Below are positions 8,229 through 16,307 of a stretch of 64,000 bases of DNA, piece after piece. Every line of letters starts with the position of its first letter. Position 1 is the first letter of the stretch. A program made the translations under genes and the position numbers. The notes under the pieces were generated by a model that ran no database searches, was not told where the DNA came from, and worked only from the letters and a program-made list of their open reading frames with translations. The stretch is from Oscillospiraceae bacterium (GTDB taxonomy: Bacteria; Bacillota; Clostridia; Oscillospirales; Oscillospiraceae). The stretch spans positions 33,001 to 97,000 of the forward strand of contig JAGAQA010000005.1 of the NCBI GenBank assembly GCA_017622995.1, written 5' to 3'.

Positions 8229-8924
8229 ATGGCACGAAGACGCGTGAACACAACGAAGCTTGAGATCATACAGACAGCCACCAGAATGTTTTTGGAAAAC
8301 GGCTATTCGGCCACCTCGATAAAGGCCATTGCCAATGCGCTGGATATGAGCACAGGCCATCTGACGTTTTATTTCCCCGCAAAGGAGCATCTGCTTGCGG
8401 AGCTGGTGGATATGCTCTGCAGCTTCCAGTGGGCGCTGATGAAGCAGTACGTGCAGGAAGGAGAAAGCCTGCTGATGGCGATTTGTCTGGAACTCACTTC
8501 CATGGCAGCGATCTGCGAGGAAAATGAGATCGCAAAGGATTTTTTTATTTCTGCCTACACCCATTCCCTCACACTGGAGATCATCCGAAAGAACGATGCC
8601 CAGCGGGCAAAACTTGTCTTTGCGGAATACTGTCCGGACTGGAGTGACAGACAGTTTGCAGAAGTGGAGACCCTGGTTTCCGGTGTTGAGTATGCCACGC
8701 TGATGACCACGGGGGATTCTGCTCCCATCGATATGCGGATCTCCGGGGCACTGAATAATATCATGATGCTCTATCAGGTGCCAGAGGAAATGCGCAGACA
8801 GAAAATACAAAGAGCGCTTTCGATGGACTACAGAGCAATTGGCCGTACCGTTTTACAGGAATTCATGGCCTATATTGAGGAAACCAATGAGCAGGCTTTT
8901 GAAGAGCTGCTCAGAAGAAAATAG
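8229..8924 (+). CDS. TetR-family transcriptional regulator
   Basis: A 231-residue DNA-binding protein. The N-terminal helix-turn-helix is typical: IIQTATRMFLENGYSATSIK, then ALDMSTGHLTFYFPAKEHLL. The rest is an all-helical ligand-binding domain with no recognisable specificity. The ribosome site AAGAAGGAGGGACCCC precedes the ATG. It is first in a same-strand run continuing through the lipoprotein enzyme at 8949 (24-bp gap) and the signalling genes, so it probably controls that run and itself. Confidence 0.9.
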   Translation: MARRRVNTTKLEIIQTATRMFLENGYSATSIKAIANALDMSTGHLTFYFPAKEHLLAELVDMLCSFQWALMKQYVQEGESLLMAICLELTSMAAICEENEIAKDFFISAYTHSLTLEIIRKNDAQRAKLVFAEYCPDWSDRQFAEVETLVSGVEYATLMTTGDSAPIDMRISGALNNIMMLYQVPEEMRRQKIQRALSMDYRAIGRTVLQEFMAYIEETNEQAFEELLRRK

Positions 8925-8948
8925 TAAGAACAAGGGGAGATCGGTGTG

Positions 8949-11015
8949 ATGAGAAAAAAGATAATTGCCTGGATTCTGGCCGTGCTGATGACCGTTTCCA
9001 TGACTGCCTGCGGACAGAGGACTTCCGCACCCATCGGTGAAACGGAAGATGCAGTAGATCTGACCACAGAACTGGAACTGAATGCAGAAGAGAAGGACGC
9101 TACGGAATATACTGTTCAGGTCAACTCCGCTGTCTATTCCCTTCTGGATTTTGCCGATACCAGCGAATATGAAAATGCGACCCGGGGTCTGATCGATGCT
9201 CCGGAGGTGCTGGAACTGACTGACGCGGAGGGCAATGTGGTCTGGAGCCAGGAAGCCTACAGTTTTCTGGAGGACTATGAAAAAGCACCGGATACCGTAA
9301 ATCCCAGTCTGTGGGAAAACACCAGAAACAATCATGCCTACGGCCTGTTTGAGGTCTGCGAGGGCATCTATCAGGTTCGTGGCTACGATATGTCCAACCT
9401 GACCGTGGTAAAGGGCGATACCGGCTGGATTTTGTTTGATCCCCTGATGAGTGTGGAATGTTCTCAGGCAGCGATGCAGCTGATCGAAAAGAATCTGGGA
9501 AGCTATCCTGTTAAGGCGGTTATCATTTCCCATCCCCATGCGGACCACTTTGGCGGCATTCTGGGGGTGATGACAGCGGAGGATGCAGCTGACAGCAGCC
9601 TTTCCATTCAGGAGCAGCTTGCAAGCGGTAAGATCCCTGTCATTGTTCCGGAGGGCTTTGCTGAGCACGCCATTGCGGAGAACGTATACGCCGGTAAGGC
9701 TATGACCCGCCGCGCTAACTATCAGTACGGCGTTCTGCTGGAGCCGGGTGTGACAGGTACACTGGCCCAGGGCATCGGCATGGGACAGTCCACCGGTACG
9801 GTTTCCTTTCTGATGCCTACCTATGAGATCACTGCCACCGGCGAAAGACTGACCATCGACGGTGTGGAGATGGAATTCCAGATGACGCCCGGTACCGAAG
9901 CACCTGCGGAAATGAACACCTGGTTCCCCCAGTTTTCTGCCCTTTGGCTGGCAGAAAACTGCACCGGCACGCTGCACAACCTCTACACCCTCCGCGGCGC
10001 ACAGGTCCGGGATGGTGCGGCATGGGCAGGTTACATCACCGAGGCAATTACCCGCTACGGTGAGGAAGCGGAAGTGGTATTCCAGTCCCACAACTGGCCC
10101 CACTGGGGCAACGGGACCGTCACTGAGTATATGACCAACACGGCAGCGATCTATAAGTTTATCAATGACCAGACCCTGACCTACATCAATCAGGGTTATA
10201 CCTCCAACGAGATATCCAACATGATTGAGTTGCCGGAGCCGTTGGAAAAGGTATGGTACACCCGCCAGTATTACGGAACCCTGTCCCACAATTCCAAGGC
10301 GGTGTATCAGAAGTACATGGGCTGGTATGATGCCAATCCCGTAAACCTCAATCCGCTTACCCCCAGTGAAAGCGCAAAGAAGTGGGTGGAATACCTTGGT
10401 GATGTGGACGAGGTGCTGCGTATGGCGAAGGCAGACTTTGATGCAGGGGAATACCAGTGGGTGGCGGAAGTGACCAACACCATTGTCTATGCGGATCCCA
10501 CCAATGAGGCCGCCCGTCTGCTGTGCGCCGACGCATTGGAACAGCTGGGATACCAGTCAGAATCCGGCCCCTGGCGCAACGCCTATCTGACGGCTGCGCT
10601 GGAACTGCGCCACGGCAATCAGGCGATGAATGCGACGCAGACCAAGGGTGGTATCAGCGTTCTCATGCAGATGACTCCCACGATGTTCTTTGACTACATG
10701 GCAATTATGATGGATAAGTATGCTCTGGAAGAGTATGACTTTATGATCAATGTGACCTTGCCGGATGTGGGCCAGCAGCATGTGCTGCATATCAAAAACG
10801 GTGTTTTGCTGGTATATGAGAATACCCGCCGGGAGGATGCGGATGTGTCCCTGACCTGCCCGAAGAACGCCCTGTTCTACATTCTGCAGAACAATACCGA
10901 GGGCCTGTCGGCACTGCCCATGGAGGGAAATGCGGATCTGATTTTCCTGCTGGCAGAAAATATGAACCAGTTTGCGCTGGCAGGCATCAATCCCTTCAAT
11001 ATTGTGGAACCGTAA
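8949..11015 (+). CDS. Lipoprotein metallo-beta-lactamase-fold hydrolase, alkylsulfatase (SDS hydrolase)-like
   Basis: 688 residues. A signal peptide ends in the lipobox SMTAC, giving a membrane-anchored extracellular enzyme. The metal motif HPHADHFGG (about residue 197) is the HxHxDH signature. The later parts fit the family's dimerisation region (ending at PLTPSESAKKWVEYLG and the tetratricopeptide-like helices after it) and a C-terminal SCP2-like region (VTLPDVGQQHVLHIKNG). Linear primary alkylsulfatases have this layout, but substrate identity here is inference. The start is the ATG at 8949 rather than the GTG at 8946, on spacing from AAGGGGAGATC. It is cotranscribed with TetR and followed 28 bp later by the STAS gene. 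Confidence 0.8.
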   Translation: MRKKIIAWILAVLMTVSMTACGQRTSAPIGETEDAVDLTTELELNAEEKDATEYTVQVNSAVYSLLDFADTSEYENATRGLIDAPEVLELTDAEGNVVWSQEAYSFLEDYEKAPDTVNPSLWENTRNNHAYGLFEVCEGIYQVRGYDMSNLTVVKGDTGWILFDPLMSVECSQAAMQLIEKNLGSYPVKAVIISHPHADHFGGILGVMTAEDAADSSLSIQEQLASGKIPVIVPEGFAEHAIAENVYAGKAMTRRANYQYGVLLEPGVTGTLAQGIGMGQSTGTVSFLMPTYEITATGERLTIDGVEMEFQMTPGTEAPAEMNTWFPQFSALWLAENCTGTLHNLYTLRGAQVRDGAAWAGYITEAITRYGEEAEVVFQSHNWPHWGNGTVTEYMTNTAAIYKFINDQTLTYINQGYTSNEISNMIELPEPLEKVWYTRQYYGTLSHNSKAVYQKYMGWYDANPVNLNPLTPSESAKKWVEYLGDVDEVLRMAKADFDAGEYQWVAEVTNTIVYADPTNEAARLLCADALEQLGYQSESGPWRNAYLTAALELRHGNQAMNATQTKGGISVLMQMTPTMFFDYMAIMMDKYALEEYDFMINVTLPDVGQQHVLHIKNGVLLVYENTRREDADVSLTCPKNALFYILQNNTEGLSALPMEGNADLIFLLAENMNQFALAGINPFNIVEP

Positions 11016-11043
11016 CGATTTGAATTGAAAAGGAGTAAGGATT

Positions 11044-11340
11044 ATGACGATCGAAAAAATGCTTGAAGAAAAGAAACTGACCATCGCGCTGGCTGGCCGC
11101 CTGGATACTACCACCGCTCCCAAGCTGGAGACGGAGCTGAAGCAGAACATTTCTGGAGTAGAGGAACTGGCGCTGGATCTGGCCGCACTGGAATATCTGT
11201 CCTCCGCAGGCCTGCGTGTGCTGCTGTCTGCACAGAAAGTGATGAACCGCCAGGGGCACATGGTGGTCAGAAATGTAAACGAAACCGTTATGGAGATTTT
11301 TGAAGTTACAGGATTCGTAGATGTACTGACCATCGAATAA
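11044..11340 (+). CDS. STAS-domain anti-anti-sigma factor-like protein
   Basis: A 98-residue single STAS domain. The switch region reads LEYLSSAGLRVLL, with the Ser expected to be phosphorylated by the partner kinase. The ribosome site is AAAAGGAGTAAGGATT. In partner switching, the unphosphorylated form binds the kinase/anti-sigma factor and frees its target. The matching phosphatase (11363) and HATPase (13192) follow immediately, so a complete three-part switch is present. The final target is not encoded in an obvious way. Confidence 0.9.
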   Translation: MTIEKMLEEKKLTIALAGRLDTTTAPKLETELKQNISGVEELALDLAALEYLSSAGLRVLLSAQKVMNRQGHMVVRNVNETVMEIFEVTGFVDVLTIE

Positions 11341-11362
11341 CATTTGGGAAAGGGGTGTTCTT

Positions 11363-13195
11363 ATGAACACGGAAAAAAAGAAAATATCCCGTTCCTTCCA
11401 AAACTGGCTGCTGCTGCTGGTGGCTGCGGCATTTTTGACTACGACATCATTTTTGTGGGTATTCCAGACAAAGCTGGCCCAGGAAAATACCGTCCGCCTG
11501 CTGGAACTGAATATCGCCGATGTACGTCAGGATATTCAGGACGCTTCTGATGAAAATCTGCTGGCGCTGACAGCGGAGATCGCCGGAAAGCTGAACAATG
11601 CGCAGGCAATTACTGCCGATTTCCTTTTTGAATTATGTGATCAGTATGATGTCACGGAGATCAACTGCATTAACCCGGATGGATTGATTTATGTCAGTAC
11701 ATACCCCGATTTCCTGAACTATGATATGCGCAGCGGCGAACAGTCTGCGGAATTTATGGTATTGCTGGATGGGGAAACAGAATATGTTCAGCGCTATCAG
11801 CCGGTTTCCTATGATGCGTCCATCTCCCGGAAATATGCCGGTGTGGTGCTGGAAAACGGCGGTTTTGTTCAAGTGGGCTATGGCTTTGAACGCTTCCAGC
11901 GGGACATCAGGGAGTTTGTCATTGGTGTGACCCGAAACCGCCATGTGGGGGAAGGTGGCTGCATCCTTATTGCAGACGAAAGCTGGAATATTGTCAGTGA
12001 CCGAAATGGCAATGAAGGCAGGAATCTGGATGTGACCGGCATCTGGATCGATACCCAGACCATGTCTCAGGGAGAGGTGTTCTCTTCGGAGGTTTATGGG
12101 GAGAGCTGCTACTGTATGTATAAGCAGCAGGAGGGCTATACCATTGTAGCAGTAATGCCCCAAAGCGAAGCCGCCCTGTCCCGGAATGTTGCGGTGGGTG
12201 TGACCACAGCTATGCAGATTGTGATTTTTTCCGCCCTGTTTATCATGATTTTTGTACTGGTGAAGAAGCTGGTGGTGGACAACATTCTCAAAATTAACGG
12301 TTCTCTGGCTGCCATTACCGAGGGCCACCTGGATACGGTGGTGGATGTCCGTTCCCACGCAGAGTTTGCAGCGCTGTCTGACGACATCAATTCCACCGTG
12401 GATACGCTGAAACGATACATATCTGATGCGGAAGCCAGGATCGATGCGGAACTGGCCTTCGCCAAAGCGATTCAGCATTCTGCAATTCCCACTGTGTTTC
12501 CACCTTATCCCAACCGGAAAGAGTTTGAGATCTGGGCCTGCATGTATACAGCAAAAGAAGTGGGCGGCGATTTCTACGATTTCTATTTCGTGGATGAAGA
12601 TACGCTGGCGTTCTTGATTGCGGATGTGTCCGGCAAGGGTATTCCTGCTGCCATGTTTATGATGCAGGCCAAAACCCTGCTGAAAAGCTATGCTGAATCC
12701 GGCATGGCCGTGGCAGAAGTTCTGACCCAGGCCAACAACAAGCTCTGTGAGGGCAATGAGGCCGGAATGTTTGTTACGGTCTGGATGGGCTACCTGAATA
12801 CCCGAACAGGCGAAGTGACGTATGCTAACGCAGGCCACAATCCACCCATCATTCGCCATGCTGACGGCAGTGTGGAAATAGTCAAATCCCGTCCCGGTCT
12901 TGTGCTGGCGGGGATGGAGGGCATCCGCTACCGGCCCAATACGGTGCAGCTGAAACCGGGCGACCTGCTGTATCTCTATACCGATGGTGTGACCGAGGCT
13001 ACGGATGTGGCCAATAACCTCTATGGAGAAGCCCGTCTGCAGACCGTTCTGCAGCAGAAAAATGTTGGAGATGTTGAAACCGTTTGCCGGAAGGTGAAGG
13101 AAAATGTAGATAACTTTGTGGGAGATGCGCCCCAGTTTGATGACATCACCATGCTGGCACTGAAGTATACGCCTTCAGAGGAGGAAACGGTATGA
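11363..13195 (+). CDS. Membrane sensor with HAMP and SpoIIE/RsbU-type PP2C phosphatase domain
   Basis: 610 residues. TM1 is at about 12-33, a large extracellular sensor region covers about 35-275, and TM2 is at about 278-303. A HAMP-like linker follows (LAAITEGHLDTVVDVR), then a PP2C-type phosphatase from about 375. Phosphatase motifs are EVGGDFYDFYF, IADVSGKGIPAAMFMM, YANAGHNPP and YTDGVTEAT, including the metal-binding Asp residues. It is expected to dephosphorylate the STAS protein encoded just upstream in response to an unknown outside signal. Its 3' end overlaps the HATPase start by 4 bp (ATGA), implying translational coupling. Confidence 0.9.
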   Translation: MNTEKKKISRSFQNWLLLLVAAAFLTTTSFLWVFQTKLAQENTVRLLELNIADVRQDIQDASDENLLALTAEIAGKLNNAQAITADFLFELCDQYDVTEINCINPDGLIYVSTYPDFLNYDMRSGEQSAEFMVLLDGETEYVQRYQPVSYDASISRKYAGVVLENGGFVQVGYGFERFQRDIREFVIGVTRNRHVGEGGCILIADESWNIVSDRNGNEGRNLDVTGIWIDTQTMSQGEVFSSEVYGESCYCMYKQQEGYTIVAVMPQSEAALSRNVAVGVTTAMQIVIFSALFIMIFVLVKKLVVDNILKINGSLAAITEGHLDTVVDVRSHAEFAALSDDINSTVDTLKRYISDAEARIDAELAFAKAIQHSAIPTVFPPYPNRKEFEIWACMYTAKEVGGDFYDFYFVDEDTLAFLIADVSGKGIPAAMFMMQAKTLLKSYAESGMAVAEVLTQANNKLCEGNEAGMFVTVWMGYLNTRTGEVTYANAGHNPPIIRHADGSVEIVKSRPGLVLAGMEGIRYRPNTVQLKPGDLLYLYTDGVTEATDVANNLYGEARLQTVLQQKNVGDVETVCRKVKENVDNFVGDAPQFDDITMLALKYTPSEEETV

Positions 13196-13599
13196 AAGAA
13201 CTGACCATTGCGGCAACGGTGGAAAATATCGGAACTGTGACGGAGTTTGTGAATGAACAGCTGGAAGCACTGGACTGTCCCATGAGGGCACAAATGCAGA
13301 TTGATATTGCCATCGACGAGTTGTTTGGAAATATTGCCCATTACGCCTATAATCCCGATGTTGGAAATGCTACAGTTCGGGTAGAGGTAACGGAGGAACC
13401 GCTGGCAGTGATCATTACCTTTATTGACGGCGGCGTGCCCTACGACCCGCTGAAGGCTGCGGATCCGGATATTACCCTATCTGCAGAGGAACGGCAGATA
13501 GGCGGACTGGGGATCTACATGGTGAAAAAGTCCATGGACGAAATTACTTACGAATATAAGGATGGAAAAAACATCCTGTCCATTAAGAAAAAATTGTAA
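13192..13599 (+). CDS. RsbW-like anti-sigma/serine kinase HATPase
   Basis: A 135-residue GHKL ATPase domain. The N box reads IAIDELFGNIAHYAY; G-type motifs FIDGGVPYDPLK and IGGLGIYMVKKSMD follow. It should phosphorylate the STAS partner and hold a target protein when the phosphatase is off. The start overlaps the phosphatase stop. Whether its target is the ECF sigma at 22142, another sigma factor or a non-transcriptional protein cannot be decided from sequence. Confidence 0.88.
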   Translation: MKELTIAATVENIGTVTEFVNEQLEALDCPMRAQMQIDIAIDELFGNIAHYAYNPDVGNATVRVEVTEEPLAVIITFIDGGVPYDPLKAADPDITLSAEERQIGGLGIYMVKKSMDEITYEYKDGKNILSIKKKL

Positions 13600-13627
13600 G
13601 GCAGTCAGCTTCGGGGGAGTGTATGAA

Positions 13628-14101
13628 ATGAACGAACAATTATTCCGCAAAAAGAGCATTGAACGGGTATCTTCCCCGGAACAGCTGGATGCTTATATCC
13701 GGGTGGCAAACCCCGGAGTTTGGCTGGTACTGATTGCCATTATAGTGCTGCTGGTGGGAGTCTGCGTCTGGGGAATCCTGGGGCATTTGGATACCACGAT
13801 AAGCGCTGTTGCGGTCTGTGAAAATGGTACCATGACACTGTATGTAAAAGATGAGGACGGAAAAAGTGCCCGGACAGGAATGGAAGTGCGGATTGGCGAG
13901 GATACCGCTTCTGTTACAGCCATTTCCCTGATGCCAATAAAAGCAGAGACAGAGTTAAGTGATTATATCCGTCATGTGGGCGGCTTCGGGGCAGAGGACT
14001 GGGTCTATGCTCTTCAGACTGACGCACAGCTGCCGGATGGTGTTTACAGCGCGAAAATCATTGTGGAAAGCGTGTCGCCCATGTCTTTTGTGGTGAATTG
14101 A
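13628..14101 (+). CDS. Short NHLM-type HlyD-like secretion adaptor
   Basis: 157 residues. The N-terminal half matches the start of NHLM bacteriocin-system HlyD-like proteins: LFRKKSIERVSSPEQLDAYI, then a single membrane segment (VWLVLIAIIVLLVGVCVWGI) and an outside beta region. Full-length relatives are usually about twice as long and contain a coiled-coil hairpin; this one goes straight to a short C-terminal beta domain and ends. The start at 13628 follows GGGGGAG; the open frame extends back into the HATPase gene but lacks a start signal. It is the first of three export genes, with 10 bp to the next. Confidence 0.8.
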   Translation: MNEQLFRKKSIERVSSPEQLDAYIRVANPGVWLVLIAIIVLLVGVCVWGILGHLDTTISAVAVCENGTMTLYVKDEDGKSARTGMEVRIGEDTASVTAISLMPIKAETELSDYIRHVGGFGAEDWVYALQTDAQLPDGVYSAKIIVESVSPMSFVVN

Positions 14102-14111
14102 GGTAGTGGTT

Positions 14112-16295
14112 ATGGGTAAGACAAAACCGATTTCCCAGCCGTTGACCAAAGGCGTTGCCAAGGTTCCGGTGGTCATGCAGATGGAAGCCCTGGAATGCGG
14201 TGCGGCCTCCCTGACCATGGTCCTGGCCTATTACGGAAAATGGCTTCCGTTGGAGCAGGTCCGCGCAGACTGCGGTGTGTCCCGGGATGGCTCCAACGCA
14301 AAAAATGTGCTGCGGGCAGCAAGAAGCTACGGTCTCAGTGCCAAGGGCTACCGCTTTGAGCCGGAGGATCTGAAAACCTACGGCAAATTTCCCTGTATCA
14401 TCCACTGGAATTTCAACCATTTTGTGGTGCTGAACGGTTTCAAAGGAGATAAGGCGGTACTGAACGACCCGGCCAAGGGCTGCTACAGTGTCCCAATGGA
14501 AACTTTTGACAAATCCTTTACAGGCATTTGTCTGATGTTTGAACCCACGGAAGACTTTGTGCCCGGCGGAACGCCCAGAAGTGTATGGGATTTTGCCATG
14601 GAGAAAGTGAAAGGTGCGGGAACCGCGGTTGCATTTACTGTGATTACCACGGTCATCGCCTCTTTGCTGGGGATCATCCAGCCGGCCTTCTCCCGAATTT
14701 TTCTGGACCGGCTGCTGACAGGAGTGAATCCCGGCTGGACAAATCCCTTCCTGTGGGCGCTGTCTGGTTTGGCGGTGGTCCAGATCATCCTTGCGTTTAT
14801 CCGGGCTGTATTTTCTGCCCGGCTCCATGCCAAGATCGCGGCGGTGGGCAGCACCGCTTATTTGTGGAAGGTACTACATCTTCCTATGGAATTTTTCTCC
14901 CAGCGGATGGCTGGTGATATTCAGCAGCGAATGGGGTCCAATGCCTCCATTGCGGAAAAATTGGTGAATACCCTGTCTCCCTTGGTAATCCAGGCGGCCA
15001 TGATGGTGTTCTATCTGGTGGTCATGGTGCGCTACAGTTTGCTGTTGACGCTGATCGGCGTGTTCTCCATCGTGATCAATCTGTTTGTGTCCCGGTATAT
15101 CTCCCGGAAGCGGGTGAATCTGACCCGGGTGCAGATGCGCGACAGCGGTAAGCTTTCCGGCACCACGGTAGCGGGCATCGAAATGATCGAGACCATCAAA
15201 GCCAGCGGTGCGGAGAATGGTTTCTTTGAAAAGTGGTCCGGTTATCAGGCCAGCGTCAATGCTCAGAAGGTGGCCTTCTCCCGTTTAAATCAGTATGTGG
15301 GCCTGATCCCCCAGATCGTGTCCACCCTGACGGATACGGCGGTGCTGATCCTTGGGGTCTGGCTGGTGATGGAGGGGCAGTTTACCATTGGTATGGTCAT
15401 GGCCTTTCAGGGCTTTTTGAGCAGCTTTACTGCCCCTGCTTCCCAGTTGATCGGGGCGGGGCAGACCATCCAGGAGCTGCGTACCGATATGGAGCGCATC
15501 GAGGACGTGATGCGCTATCCGGAGGATGCGGCCTGTGTGGATACACCGCTGGACGAAGATGCGGAATATGATAAGCTCTCCGGTGCGGTGGAACTGAAAA
15601 ACGTCACCTTCGGATATTCCCGGCTGGCGGAGCCTCTGATCCGGGATTTCAGCATGACGCTGAAGCAGGGCAGCCGGGTGGCTTTCGTGGGTGCTTCCGG
15701 CTGCGGAAAATCCACTTTGGCCAAGCTGATCTCGGGACTCTATCAGCCCTGGAGCGGTGAGATCCTCTTTGACGGAAAGCCACAGACTGCCATTGACCGC
15801 AGTGTGTTCACCGGTTCTCTGGCGGTGGTGGATCAGGATATTATCCTGTTTGAAGATACCATTGCCAACAATATCAAAATGTGGGATTCCTCCATCGAGG
15901 ATTTTGAAATGATCCTTGCGGCCCGGGATGCCCAGATCCACAGTGATATCATGCAGCGCGAAGGTGGCTACAACTATAAGCTCACCGAAGGCGGCAAGGA
16001 CTTATCCGGCGGACAGCGGCAGCGGCTGGAAATTGCCCGGGTGCTGGCCCAAGATCCCACCATTATCATTCTGGACGAAGCCACCTCTGCTTTGGATGCA
16101 AAGACGGAATATGATGTGGTGAAATCCATCCAGGACCGGGGCATCACCTGCATCGTGGTGGCCCACCGGCTGTCCACGATCCGGGACTGCGACGAGATCA
16201 TTGTGCTGGACCGGGGCAGGGTGGTGGAACGGGGTACCCACGAGGAACTGTATGCTCTGGGCGGTGCCTATACCAAACTGGTTACCAGTGATTGA
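14112..16295 (+). CDS. NHLM-type peptidase-containing ABC transporter (C39 peptidase, TM, ATPase)
   Basis: 727 residues. The N-terminal C39 peptidase has its catalytic Cys in EALECGAASL, His in FNHFVVLNG and Asp in LNDPAKG. Six membrane helices span about 160-440. The ATPase domain has GASGCGKST, LSGGQRQR and IIILDEATSALD. Such PCAT exporters cut the leader after a double glycine and pump the mature peptide out. Nine small genes with VSGG-type leaders follow within 5 kb, so they are the obvious cargo (inference). The start is ATG 14112, just after the adaptor stop; a GTG 6 bp earlier is possible. Confidence 0.93.
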   Translation: MGKTKPISQPLTKGVAKVPVVMQMEALECGAASLTMVLAYYGKWLPLEQVRADCGVSRDGSNAKNVLRAARSYGLSAKGYRFEPEDLKTYGKFPCIIHWNFNHFVVLNGFKGDKAVLNDPAKGCYSVPMETFDKSFTGICLMFEPTEDFVPGGTPRSVWDFAMEKVKGAGTAVAFTVITTVIASLLGIIQPAFSRIFLDRLLTGVNPGWTNPFLWALSGLAVVQIILAFIRAVFSARLHAKIAAVGSTAYLWKVLHLPMEFFSQRMAGDIQQRMGSNASIAEKLVNTLSPLVIQAAMMVFYLVVMVRYSLLLTLIGVFSIVINLFVSRYISRKRVNLTRVQMRDSGKLSGTTVAGIEMIETIKASGAENGFFEKWSGYQASVNAQKVAFSRLNQYVGLIPQIVSTLTDTAVLILGVWLVMEGQFTIGMVMAFQGFLSSFTAPASQLIGAGQTIQELRTDMERIEDVMRYPEDAACVDTPLDEDAEYDKLSGAVELKNVTFGYSRLAEPLIRDFSMTLKQGSRVAFVGASGCGKSTLAKLISGLYQPWSGEILFDGKPQTAIDRSVFTGSLAVVDQDIILFEDTIANNIKMWDSSIEDFEMILAARDAQIHSDIMQREGGYNYKLTEGGKDLSGGQRQRLEIARVLAQDPTIIILDEATSALDAKTEYDVVKSIQDRGITCIVVAHRLSTIRDCDEIIVLDRGRVVERGTHEELYALGGAYTKLVTSD

Positions 16296-16307
16296 GGAGG
16301 TGATGTC

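Noticed and set aside
8853-10289. 478-codon frame antisense to the alkylsulfatase-like gene
   Set aside because: Composition typical of a shadow frame; it covers the coding region of a clearly real protein and has no start signal.
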